Origin: Pholiota molesta
Lineage: Eukaryota > Basidiomycota > Agaricomycetes > Agaricales > Strophariaceae
NCBI GenBank assembly: GCA_014925825.1
Contig: JACGCK010000309.1
Coordinates: 1 to 45,362 of the forward strand
DNA: 45,362 nucleotides
Reading direction: 5' to 3'
Of this stretch, positions 1 through 10,100 are shown piece by piece (position 1 is the first letter of the stretch; every line of letters starts with the position of its first letter). The notes beneath the pieces are model-generated. The model had not been told where the DNA came from and searched no databases. It saw only the letters and a list, made by a program, of their open reading frames with translations. The position numbers and the translations under genes are program-made.

Positions 1-2
1 AG

Positions 3-1618
3 TTCCCGTCCTACTCCGAATCGGCGTGTATTGGGATACACATCCCAGTGAACGTTAGTAGCTACGTTCTCGAGGCAATGGAGCGCGCCCGTCTGCATTA
101 TGATGCCGGCGAGGGTGATTCGGAGGGAATGGATGTCACAACTACACCGCCCATTACACGCCGTCAAGGCCCCGCGCCTTCCGATCGTCCTCCTGTCCAG
201 AAACCCATCCTCGAACCTTCCGAGTCTCCTCTCCCACGTGTAGGAACGCGAGAGGCCGCGCGTCGCAGGAAATCTGGAAAGAAGCGTCGAGTATCCTCAC
301 GTTTGAATCGTCCCCCGCCCACCACCACAGTCCCACCGCCGTTCAAGCCAACGACTACCTCCGCCAAGAAGTCGTCTTCCCTTGCATACACATCGACCAA
401 GCTCCAGCTCGACAGTATGCGTGGTGGTCGATGGGTGGCGCCCCGTCTATCTACGATAGAATCTCGCACGTATACTCTTGCGGAGCTTTTGGGTCTGATG
501 GAGTTTAAGCTGCTCAAATGGGACGGACGGTGAGGTGCTCTGTGTCCCTCAGTCCCTCTGTGCTCACCTTTTCTCCTTAGTACTCCACACTCTCTACTTG
601 ATAAAGCTGGGCGTATCTGTGCGGTGTTGGCTGGGCGACCTCACGACATCACCTGGGACGATGTGGCACGCAATGCCTCGGAACACATGACGGCCTGTCA
701 TGTTGCTGGGACAGCGACGCGTGCGTTTTCATGTGATGAGGATACCCATCGTCGCGGTCAATTCTTCAATCTACCCGTTGGCGTTTCGTATGGTGGTGGA
801 CAGCGCGTGAGTCAAGTCTTTTAGATGCTGGACTTTCTCGGCTGATACATTGTCTTAGCTTCCTGGAAATCTTGTGCTTTCAACAAAGAAGCAGGCAATT
901 GCGGACAAGCTGCTGACGGACAGGAACATAGTTAGAATTGCAGGCTTTCAAAGCAGTACGTCTTGCAATTGTTTTTTGATAAGTTCAAAATATCCATTGT
1001 CCTTCTTCCTACATTCTAGATTGCTTCTCGTTCTACTTCCCAAAGATCTACCATGAGTATTGGAGGAATCTCGGTCTTCTTTATCGTCAACTTCCCACCC
1101 TACAAGCAAACTTCCCCAATATCAGCATATTTTCGGCATGCACCTTCAACCTTGGACCCACAACAGCCACGAAAGTTCACACGGATTCAGCTAACGTTGC
1201 GTATGGAATTTGCGCCATCACGGCTCTCGGCGACTTCGACCCAACATTGGGGGGACATATCATCCTGTTCGATCTTGGGCTAGTCATCCAATTCCCTCCC
1301 GGGTCGACAGTCCTTATTCCCTCTGCACTTTTTAGACATGGGAATACACCGATTATTGGTAGCAATGTGACTCGGCAAAGTTTTACCCAATATTGCGCGG
1401 GAGGGATTTTCCGTTGGGTACAGTATGGATTTCAGACGGCGGCTAGCTTGGTTTCAAGCTTTCCGACGGCAGCGGAGGGCAAGGCACAGAAGGCAAAGAT
1501 CGATGGGGATTTCGCCAGTCGTAAGGCCGCTGCACTCGGCTTGTTCTCTACCATCGAGAGTTTGCCTGGTGATCATGAGAAGATCTACAATCTGACCGCT
1601 CGGCTGTATCCTAAGTAG
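3..1618 (+). CDS. TET/JBP-like 2OG-Fe(II) dioxygenase, 5' partial
   Basis: Four exons: <3-529, 581-806, 859-955, 1020-1618, joined length 1449 nt (482 codons plus stop). The first frame stays open to the window edge, so the true start may lie outside; an in-frame ATG sits at 78. The N-terminal part is basic and low-complexity (Pro/Arg/Lys rich). The last exon carries the double-stranded beta-helix core: a VHTD iron-binding HxD (His codon 1177, Asp codon 1183), the distal His in FRHGN (codon 1337) and a downstream Arg in VTRQSF suited to 2-oxoglutarate binding. This order is typical of the fungal TET/JBP oxygenase family, whose members oxidise 5-methylcytosine in nuclear DNA. In basidiomycetes such genes are often carried by KDZ transposons, and a KDZ transposase lies 5.5 kb downstream on the same strand. 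No lesion was seen. Activity on methylcytosine is inferred from family membership. Confidence 0.83.
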
Positions 1619-1762
1619 AATCCCCAAGTAGAACCTACTCCAATTAGTACTTGATGCGTCGTTGAATGTGATACCTCTTTTGATTATAAAAGGACACCTG
1701 AATGAGCAAGATCTTCCAAACTGTGCCATTAAATTATCTCCAACACATATCTAGAGGTCAAC

Positions 1763-2368
1763 ATGAACAAGGCCAATGTCGAACTTGTGGCGATGGTGCA
1801 GAGATGGTCGGAGCACGATCTAATGGACTTCAAGACTCAGTATCTAGGTGCATAGACCTCACTTTTACATCTCACCATTAGCTAATTTCCAGCCCAGGTT
1901 TCCCCCTTGATGTCGCCTCGCATCCATTCTTCTCAAGGAAGAATGCCATTCAGTGGCTCTTTGCCATGGATTTATTCCGCGAGTACATTCAGTGCGTCTA
2001 CCCACTACGTCCGTCTATGATCTTACAGCCAATACAATCTAATTTGTCATATGATCTATAGCGCATTGCAGACCTTTGAAGGTCCCAACCGCCACATCTC
2101 TACGCGCAAGCATCTCTCCCTCAATACACTCAACACATGTCAAAACCCCATGCACATCCATATCTTTGGGGCAGAAGAAGCCACTACATCCAAGAAGTCA
2201 CACCAAAAGAGAAAGTTATCGGTCAGTCCTTCACCTTCCGGTTCCAAGAACACTCGAGCGAGGATGGACGCCACAGAGCTTGATGGGGAGGACGAAGTTG
2301 CGGCTACTGATGCATCACCTGTAGCTGCTAATATTATACATGAAATCTGGGTAGTTACCCAAAGGTGA
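1763..2368 (+). CDS. Unrecognised protein, 3' part cut by a mobile element
   Basis: Proposed exons are 1763-1847, 1898-1991 and 2062 onward, with GT..AG borders and matching phases. The product starts MNKANVELVAMVQ, has a helical N-terminal half (QWLFAMDLFREYIQ), then a Ser/Lys-rich and acidic disordered tail (DGEDEVAATDAS). I do not recognise the family. At 2346 the coding frame runs into the terminal inverted repeat of the 4.37 kb element and ends within it at 2368. Beyond the far end of the element (6716 onward) the original reading could have ended at once (stop about 6735) or continued after a splice acceptor at 6730-6731. It lies between the TET/JBP-like gene and the KDZ transposase on the same strand, so it may be a third gene of the same transposon. 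That is inference from position only. Confidence 0.45.
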
Positions 2369-3020
2369 GCATTTATCCCTGGTGGTAGTTACCCAGAGGG
2401 GTCTTCAGAGCACGGGATTGGCTAGTTCTTGTAGGGGGGCCAGGAGGGTGGATCAGTGGCTTATGATGGAGCGGGTGATGGTATTCAGTGCCGTGATGGC
2501 CGTGGGGGGTGGCGGGATGGGTCCCGACGGTCAGGGTGCCGTGGATGGGGGCGGGCGCTGGGCGGGCGCTGGGGGCGCAGCCTAACATATATAAACAATG
2601 CAGGATTTGATGCTCGGGGGGCCGCGCTCGCTGTAGGGCGGCGTCGGGGGCGTTTTCGAGCGGGAAAAAAAGGCGGTATGTATATAAATAATGCACGGAC
2701 CTAATGCAGCTCTTTGCGGGCGTCGGGGAGGGCGGGATGGGATGGATTCAGCGGGGGGCTTATGGATGACGCTCTATATTTAGCGGGAAATATCTAATTT
2801 TAGATTTATTCGGCTACGTAGCGCGGGCGCCTGCTCGCGTTTTCCGTTGGTTTTTCTCATTTCTCCCGCATTTTAATTGAAATATAACATTTATTTCATA
2901 AATTATACTACTACTACAATGAATACATGATATCTAAGGGAAATACACAGGAGGGTAGAGCGAGGACGAGTGTTTCATCGGTCCTCGTCCTCGCTGCCCT
3001 GCCCTGCTCCTTCATGCTTG
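2346..3020 (+). repeat. Left terminal inverted repeat of the 4.37 kb element
   Basis: Near-identical in reverse complement to 6045-6715. The outer 50 bp hold two copies of a GTAGTTACCCA motif, one at the tip and one about 35 bp inside. The repeat runs through a GC-rich segment (2400-2700), an AT-rich segment (2770-2930) and into a GAGGACGAG-rich stretch. Confidence 0.85.
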
Positions 3021-3084
3021 CCATTCGCTGTTCGTCGTACTGGCCAGCCTCCCCCTCCTCAGCGGTCGGTCGTCGCCCTCTCCG

Positions 3085-3640
3085 TCCGTGGTGCTCGCTG
3101 ACCGTCGGTCGTCCTCGCTGACCGTCCGTGGTGTTCGCTGGCCGCGTTTCGTGCTCGCTGGCCATCCATTGTGCCCGCTGGCCGCGGTTCGTGCTCGCTG
3201 CCCGCCGTTCGTGCTCGCTGCCCGCCGTTCGTGCTCGCTGCCGTCCGTTCGTGCTCGCTGCGCCCGTCCGTAGTACGCGCTGGCCGCCGTTCGTGCTCGC
3301 TGCCGTCCGTCCGTAGTACGCGCTGGCCGCCGTTCGTGCTCGCTGCGCCCGTCCGTAGTAGCTGGCCGCCGTTCATGCTCGCTGCCGTCCGTCGTGATGG
3401 CTGGCCGCCGTTCGTGCCGGCTGGCCGTCCTGGTGCTCGCTAGCCGCCGTTTGTTCTCGCTGGCCCCGTTTCGTGCTGGCTGGCCATCCGTCGTGCGGGC
3501 TGGCCGTCGTGGTGCTCGCCATCCGCCGTTCGCGCTCGCTGGCCGCGTGTCGTGCTCGCTGTCGCTGGCCGCCATTCGTGCTCGCTGGCCGTCCGCCGTG
3601 TTAGCTGGCCACCGTTCGTCCTGGCTGGCCGTCCGCCGAG
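3085..3640 (+). repeat. GC-rich minisatellite inside the element (left arm)
   Basis: More than twenty imperfect units of about 19-22 bp built on CGTTCGTGCTCGCTGGCCG. Inverted versions (GGCCAGCGAGCGAGAACGGC type) occur in the right arm near 5240-5340 and, more degenerate, at 5620-5780. The open frames across this array on both strands are repeat artefacts. Confidence 0.8.
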
Positions 3641-4258
3641 CGCGTCGACGGTGGATGTCGATGGCGGTATGAGGATGCGAAGCGCGGGTGGCGGCGAGGG
3701 CGTGGTTGGGTGGGTGGAAGGTGGAAGGAGGGCTGCTGGTGGAAGGAGGGCTGCTGGTGGAAGGAGGGCCGCTGGTTGTGGTCTCACTGTCGATGGCGGC
3801 CGTAGCCACGCTCCTGCCGGCACCCGCCGCCACACGCCTCCACTCACCGACTCGGGCCTGCACCGTACCTGTCCCCCCGTGCCGTCTTCCCTGCGTGTGT
3901 CCGGTCGGTCGTTCGGCATTCGTTCGTGATGTCGAAAGAAGAACACCAGCGGGGGAGAGGAGGGCGGGGGGCGAGCATCCGCGCTCTACGCGTCCGCTCG
4001 TACGTAGACCCGTGCTAACGCATCGAAGAGCCGGCCTACATCCCTCGTTGGAGGGGAGAGGCACACGGCTGGGGCAGGTATGGCGGGTGCTCGTTGGTCG
4101 ATGCGGACGGGTCGTTCGGCAGAGCCGGCCCACATCCCTCGTTGGAGGGGAGGGGCGCACGGATGTGCGAGGCGGTGGAGACGGCAGAGCGGTGGACAGT
4201 GGAGGAGGGATGCGGCGAGGAGGGACGCGGCGAGGAGCAGGTGGCGGTAAAGAAGGAA

Positions 4259-4285
4259 GATCAACCATGTTCAACATGGTTGATC
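4259..4285. repeat. 27-bp perfect palindrome
   Basis: Two 13-bp arms (GATCAACCATGTT and its reverse complement) surround a single central C. A shorter hairpin sharing the ATCAACC/GGTTGAT arms lies at 4930-4950, on the far side of the AT-rich core. Confidence 0.8.
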
Positions 4286-4878
4286 GCTGTGGCCGGCGAT
4301 TCCCGCGACCCACCCGATTGGCTGGATCATCCGGCCCGCGTCCTTCCAACTTCATGCTCGTCGTTCACGGCGTCTCGGACGACCTCAATTCGAAGTATAT
4401 AGGTAAAACTAAGTATCTAGTTACTATATAGTATCAATCTATTTGCGTTTTAATGTACTCCGGCCTATAGAAACGACAATATTGACATGGCTCACTTTGA
4501 GCCAAGATGCAATTAAGAAATGTAACACATATTTGACCGCTTTCCAAAGGAATCTATGGGAGGGTGCATAAAATTTATTTCTCATTCAGAAAACTATCTG
4601 AAAATGTTATATACATTATCCATTACTAATTGGCATAATTTATACCCAAGTAACTAATGAGGATCTGCTCCAAAAAAATTATCTTCATTGGAAGAGTTTG
4701 AGTGTGGATCCGTGAATCACCACGCAGGTATTAAAACGGAAGAAAATGAAGTGCCAAGGCATTATTTTCAGACCAATTTTTTATGTAGGGTCGTACTACT
4801 GACTAGTTACTAATATACGTGTTAAACAAGCGATATGAAGGCCTACGGACATCGTAAACGACGTCCTCGACGATGGTG

Positions 4879-4908
4879 AAAGCGCCGGCATTGTGTTGCC
4901 GGCGCTTT
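4879..4908. repeat. Hairpin, 12-bp GC-rich stem with 6-nt loop
   Basis: The arm AAAGCGCCGGCA and its exact reverse complement are separated by TTGTGT. It sits at the right edge of the element's AT-rich core. It could form a strong cruciform; no transcript or terminator role can be shown. Confidence 0.75.
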
Positions 4909-6044
4909 AGAACTCCGCTTCAATTCGAAATCAACCAACATTTGGTTGATATTCGTACCTAGTAGCACTCATCCATCCACCACCTCCCTCGTCACATCGA
5001 CGCCCACTACCCACCCACCTCGTCCACTACCCACCGTCTGGACCACCACCCACCGCCGCGTGCTCCTCCCCTCCAACGAGGGATGTGAGCCGGCCCCTGG
5101 CCCGCCGACGACGACCACGCCCGCCGTGTGCCCCTCCCCTCCAACGAGGGATGTGGGCCGGCTCGATAATGCCCACCGCAACGCGCGTGCCTCGCCGACG
5201 CCCCCACTCGTCTATCCCTACAGACGGACGGATGACCGGTGAGCATCGCGGCCAGCAAGCGCGGCGGCCAGCGAGCGAGAACGGCCAGCGAGCGAGAACG
5301 GCGCCAGGGAGGAGGGCAGCGGCCAGCGAGTGAGGACTAGGGGCGGGCGCGTGGACATGAGAGGCAGCGGGTGTGCGAGTGGGTGCAGGCGGGCAGGGCG
5401 AGCGGGTAGGGGTGAGTCTCGCCCCCGCCGTTGCGCTGGCCGCAACCTCTCGACTACCCCTCCCACCTCCTGACACCACCACCATCTTCCAGACGCCGTG
5501 TGACCCTCCCCTCCGATGAGGGATGGGCCGGCTCTCATACTCGACGGAACCCCGCCTACCCCTCGCCGTGTACCCCTCCCCTCCAACGAGGGATGTGGGC
5601 CGGCTCTAGCTCGCCCCCATGGCCGGCAACAACCACGACCCCGGAGGACCGCGGCCAACGACGACGACGGCCAGCGAGAGTCGTGGCCGGCGATAACGAT
5701 GGCAAGCGAGGACGGCGGCTGCGGCTAGCGACAGCACGACCAGCGACGACGACCACTAGCGAGGACGAAGGCTAGCGAGGACGACGGCCAGCACGACGGC
5801 AGGAGTGCGACTGCCTGCGAGCATGTCAGCACAGGTACCACAGCAGGATGGGCATCGGGCGGGAAGGTGACGAACGGCGAACGGTCCATGGACGACGGAC
5901 CGCGACAGACAATGACCAGAGAGCGTGAGGACGGCGAGCAACGAGCAGGGCGGAGCATGACGACGGCGAGCGCAACGACGGCGAGCACTAAACAGCGGGC
6001 ACAACGAGGCGAGCACGCGACGGCACGACGAATGGTCAGCACCC

Positions 6045-6715
6045 ACGGACGGCGACGGCAGGGCAGGGCAGCAGTGAGGGCGAGCGTTTGCTCGTCCTCT
6101 CTCTGCTCTTTTTTCTTTTTTCTCCTCTATTTAGCATATTCAATGTAGTAGTATAATAATTCAATGAAATAAATTGTATATATCCAATAGCATTAAGAGA
6201 AACCCAGGAAAAGCGACGGAAAACGCGAGCAGGCGCCCGCGCTAAGCAGAAGAAATCTAAAATTAGATATTGCCCCGCTAAATATAGCACGTCATCCATA
6301 AGCACCTGGCTGAATCCACCCCTTCCCGCCCTCCCCGACGTGGGGAAACAGGTGCATTAGGTCCGTAGATTATTTATATACATACCGCCTTTTTTTCCCG
6401 CTCGAAAACGCCCCCGACGCCGCCCTACAGCGAGCGCGGCCCCCCGAGCATCAAATCCTGCATTGTTTATATATGTTAGGCTGCGCCCCCAGCGCCCGCC
6501 CAGCGCCCGCCCCCATCCACGGCGCCCTGACCGTCGGGACCCATCCCGCCACCCCCCACGGCCATCACGGCACTGAATACCATCACCCGCACACCCACAA
6601 GCCACTGATCCACCCTCCCGGCTCCCCTACAAGAACCAGCCAATCCCGTGCTCTGAAGACCCCTCTGGGTAACTACCACCAGGGATAAATGCTCACCTCT
6701 GGGTAACTACCCAGA
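6045..6715 (-). repeat. Right terminal inverted repeat of the 4.37 kb element
   Basis: Reverse-complement partner of 2346-3020, with scattered substitutions and small indels. The outer end reads GGGTAACTACCCAGA and again carries the motif twice. Divergence between the two ends suggests an old insertion. Confidence 0.85.
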
Positions 6716-6834
6716 TTGATATAGAAATATAGCGCTCATGGCTGGATGCATCAGAGGATCTTGAAGTTCTGATTAAGAAGGAGAAGATTTCGGGGGAAGT
6801 GATTGATTTGACGAGCCCAAGTAAGGCATAGAAT
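6716..6834 (+). other. Right-hand remnant of the interrupted gene
   Basis: After a possible acceptor (TATAG at 6727-6731) there is a short open stretch ending at a TAG at 6832-6834. It is acidic and Lys-rich and ends EVIDLTSPSKA. The EVIDLTS string looks like a SUMO-interacting motif (hydrophobic V-I-D-L followed by Ser/Thr). Its frame does not join cleanly to the left part through the splice-like site in the terminal repeat, so continuity is uncertain. The 270 bp from here to 7107 show nothing I can name. Confidence 0.3.
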
Positions 6835-7106
6835 GTATGCATCTCTAGGCTATCCGATAGTACACATGTTTACAAGTTTCCCAATTTGGACTGATATTTG
6901 CAATGATGTTCAAATTTTGACACACCACATAGATGTGGCTTCAATGGAGATATAAGCGCTGCATTGAATATTATCCCCTAGGCCATGTGATGAGGTTTGA
7001 TAATTTTGATGCACCCATACTTTGGCACAATATGCTGATAAGATTCTGTGATTTATACGTACGGAGGCGATTATGCTTACAGTATTTGTACAATCTCAGT
7101 GATTAA

Positions 7107-10100
7107 ATGTGCCGTACCAATTCCTTGAGTCGCTTTCACTGTTCAAGCATGCAGAGACGCAAAGCTCCTCGCCGCAATCGAACTGCGGCAGAAATTGCAG
7201 AGCCTGAAGGTGTAGAAATCATATCAAGAACTTATCGTCAAAAGAAAAGTGGAGGCCTTTCCCAGTCTGCCCATATTTTCAGTGTCGCCGGTGTGGAACC
7301 AAGCATACCTTCGCTAGAAAGCCAATTGTTGAACCACGAACATGGCGATTTTTCTGATTTTATTTATGATCGCAATATTGGAAATGATGACCCAGATGAG
7401 GAAAATACACAAAGGAAAAGGCCTAAACGCACGGTGTGTATTATTGCATAGGTACTCGCTGCTAGATGTATACTGATATACCTTAGGAGCCATTGATGGA
7501 CTGGCTCGCAGACCGAGAATCTTTCTTGTCTGAATTCCTCAGAATGGAGGGGAGGTTTGGAGAGGGTTCTCTTTGCATGCGATGCCAGTCAGTGGGCGCT
7601 GAAGCAAATTTTCGTTGCAAAGATTGTGATAGTCTTGACTTGCTTTGTCGAAAATGTATTCTGGATGTTCATGAGCGCAATGGTCTACATAATATTGAGG
7701 TAAGGTTTAATGCTTTTGCACGAAATACTTTGATCAAAGCTGGTTTACAAATGTGGGATCCAATTGGGAAATTCTTCACAAAGATTTCACTGGCATCTCT
7801 TGGTTATCGCTATCAGCTCGGCCATGCAATTGGCGGGACTTGCCCAAATCCCGAGCCTGCATATGCTGGTAAATTCACTGTTTTGGATATCAATGGTATT
7901 CACGATGTCAACCTGGATTTCTGTGGATGTGTGACACAACAATTGCACTACCTTCAAATCTTGCGTTTTGGTTGGTTCCCTGCCACCGTCGGAATCCCAA
8001 GGACTGCTGTCACCTTCCGCCTACTCAAATTTTTTCAAATGCTCTCTTTTGAGTCTAAGTCAACCGCCTTTGAATTTCATCAAACATTACAACGACTATC
8101 TGATAATACTGGCACGGTGCCAATAAAGGTCAGCATTTTTCAGTAAAATAGTGAGAAAGTTATGTAACTCATATTTTGTGCATCAGGATCGCTATAGAGT
8201 GCTTTTACGGGTCATACGTGAGTATCGACACCTGAAGATGCTCAAACGAGCAGGTCGCGGGCATTCGCCTACTGGTGCCAAGGGAACATCGGCTGGGGAA
8301 TGTGCCGTGTTATGTCCGGCATGCCCTCAGCCAGGAAAAAATCTGCCAGAAGGATGGCAAGATGCGCCTCCCGAAAAAAGGCATGCTTATTATATTTCAG
8401 AGTGTTTATCTAGCCTTCTCATATATATTCAGATTTTTATATCGCTTATTCATTGGCCTGGATGCAAATTTTCGGCTAAAGCGTCGTATGGTCTCAAGTC
8501 AAGCATCCGATCCAAGCCTATCAAACGGTTGGTCTTATTTTGTTGAAGAGGTAGATTACAAGGCATTCCTTCGATCATTTGGGACACTCGTGATTCAAGA
8601 GGTATTTTGATGCTGTATTGACAAGGAATCAATGCTAACTACTCTATAGCCAAGTAAATGTTCAAACCATGATGCCGTTAATAAGGACCGTGGCTTAAAC
8701 GGGTTTGCTGCGTCAGGGGCTGGTACATGTGATTGTACTCGACATGACATGAAGCGACCATGCTCAGTTGGTGATCTTCAAAAGGGGGAACGGTACGTTA
8801 TTGATTTTCATGTATAAATATATTACTGACGCTACATTAGGTATGTCAACATGGATTACCTGTTTTTCTCAAGTTTCAAAAATCTGGAGCTTGTGGAAGT
8901 AACCGTCTCCTATGATATCGCCTGTCAGTGGAGCATCCACTTGTGGGAAAGGATGAATTCATATCCAAGCTGGATGCATGTCGATCACATGAATAGCACG
9001 ACGTACCAATTTCTGATCCCAAAATTTCACCTTCCTGCACATACGCGTCCTTGCCAAACAAAATTCTCATTCAACTTCAACAAGAATGTCGGCCGAACAG
9101 ATGGGGAGGGCGTTGAACGCGGTTGGGCTCGTATAAATCCTCTCGCCCCCAGCACTCGCGAAATGGGCCCGGGATCAAGGCGGGACACGCTTGATGATCA
9201 TTTCGGTGACCAAAATTGGTACAAGACGACCAAAATGGGTAAGCAAATCACTTTTCAGCATCATAGGTTGACGGCTCAGTGATCCGGACACGTACAGCCA
9301 CCCATATTCTCACCGGAATCAAGGAGGCAGTTGCAGAGGCTGCCGACCGAACATCGTCACATGCAGAGTTTACTAATGGAGTCGGCAAGGATGATGTTGA
9401 TGAATGGACACGGCAACTCGACACATGGGAGGCTGATCACAGTGCATTTAATCCTCTCGAAGGAAAATTCAAAGGTAATTTGAGAACTTCCGAAATGAGT
9501 AGACATGTACTGATCTTGAAGCACAATTTAAAGGTCTCATGCAGAAATCGGTCAAATTGCGACTCGCTGAACAGGAAGAAACTGAAATAATTAAGGGCAA
9601 TGCCCTTATCCTGCATGAAGAGATTACAGCGATCCGTCTAATCACATTAGGCCTTGAGTATGAAATTCAGCAGTAGGTTTTTAATTAAATCGTATGTTTT
9701 AATGTATACATGATGCCATGATTTTAGAGAACGCCTACTTGAAGAGTTAAACGCAATGACGGCACATTCTACAGCCGAGGGAAAAGCCAAGTGGCAGTTC
9801 AAATCTAACACCCTTCGTCGGAAAATCATAACTTGGATTGAAGCACAGCAAATGTACATCCCTGGCCTTTATCTAATTCGACTTCGCGCCAACAATACGA
9901 ACGATGAAGGTCAGGAGGAGACGCCAGTCTATGAAATCCCCCTGATGATGCCATCATCCATTTTCCACCTAACTTCTTGTGACATCCGGCTCATGCAATT
10001 TGAATGGGACTTCCGCTATGCTCAGAGTGTCGACTCACTTGATGATCTTCGAGATATCCTGATCATGCGCGCATACGTCTTAATTGACAAGCGGAGATTT

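Larger units (their letters stand above)
4025..5605. repeat. Inverted family of CATCCCTCGTTGGAGGGG motifs around an AT-rich core
   Basis: The motif occurs in forward orientation near 4035 and 4133, and inverted near 5065, 5135, 5510 (variant) and 5580, so both arms point at the centre. The core (about 4390-4850) is AT-rich and holds no gene. Each motif copy is itself partly self-complementary (CCCTC..GAGGG). A relative, CATCCCTGTCGCAGGGGAGG, occurs at about 13718 in the other element. Confidence 0.7.
2346..6715. mobile_element. Large non-coding element with ~670 bp terminal inverted repeats
   Basis: The two ends are inverted copies that start TCTGGGTAGTTACCC and stay recognisably similar for about 670 bp (2346-3020 against 6045-6715). 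Inside, the inverted symmetry continues: a GC-rich minisatellite on the left is met by inverted versions on the right, then inverted copies of a CATCCCTCGTTGGAGGGG motif, then an AT-rich centre with small hairpins. No credible coding gene is present; its long open frames are by-products of GC-rich repeats. It looks like a non-autonomous DNA transposon dependent on an unidentified transposase. Target duplication is unclear: the dinucleotide AT flanks both ends but can also be read as part of the inverted repeat. It sits inside an unrecognised gene. Confidence 0.82.

Noticed and set aside
2341..2350. Target-site duplication for the 4.37 kb element
   Set aside because: AT flanks both ends, but it is also consistent with the inverted tip sequence, so no duplication can be claimed.
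3085..3640. Possible CRISPR-like array
   Set aside because: Units are contiguous and variable with no unique spacers, in a eukaryotic transposon; this is a minisatellite.
3012..4355. Very long minus-strand open frame (over 400 codons) and overlapping plus-strand frames
   Set aside because: The translation is a monotonous Arg/Thr/Asn/Gly repeat produced by the GC-rich minisatellite, and several frames are open at once. It has no start context, introns or family features.
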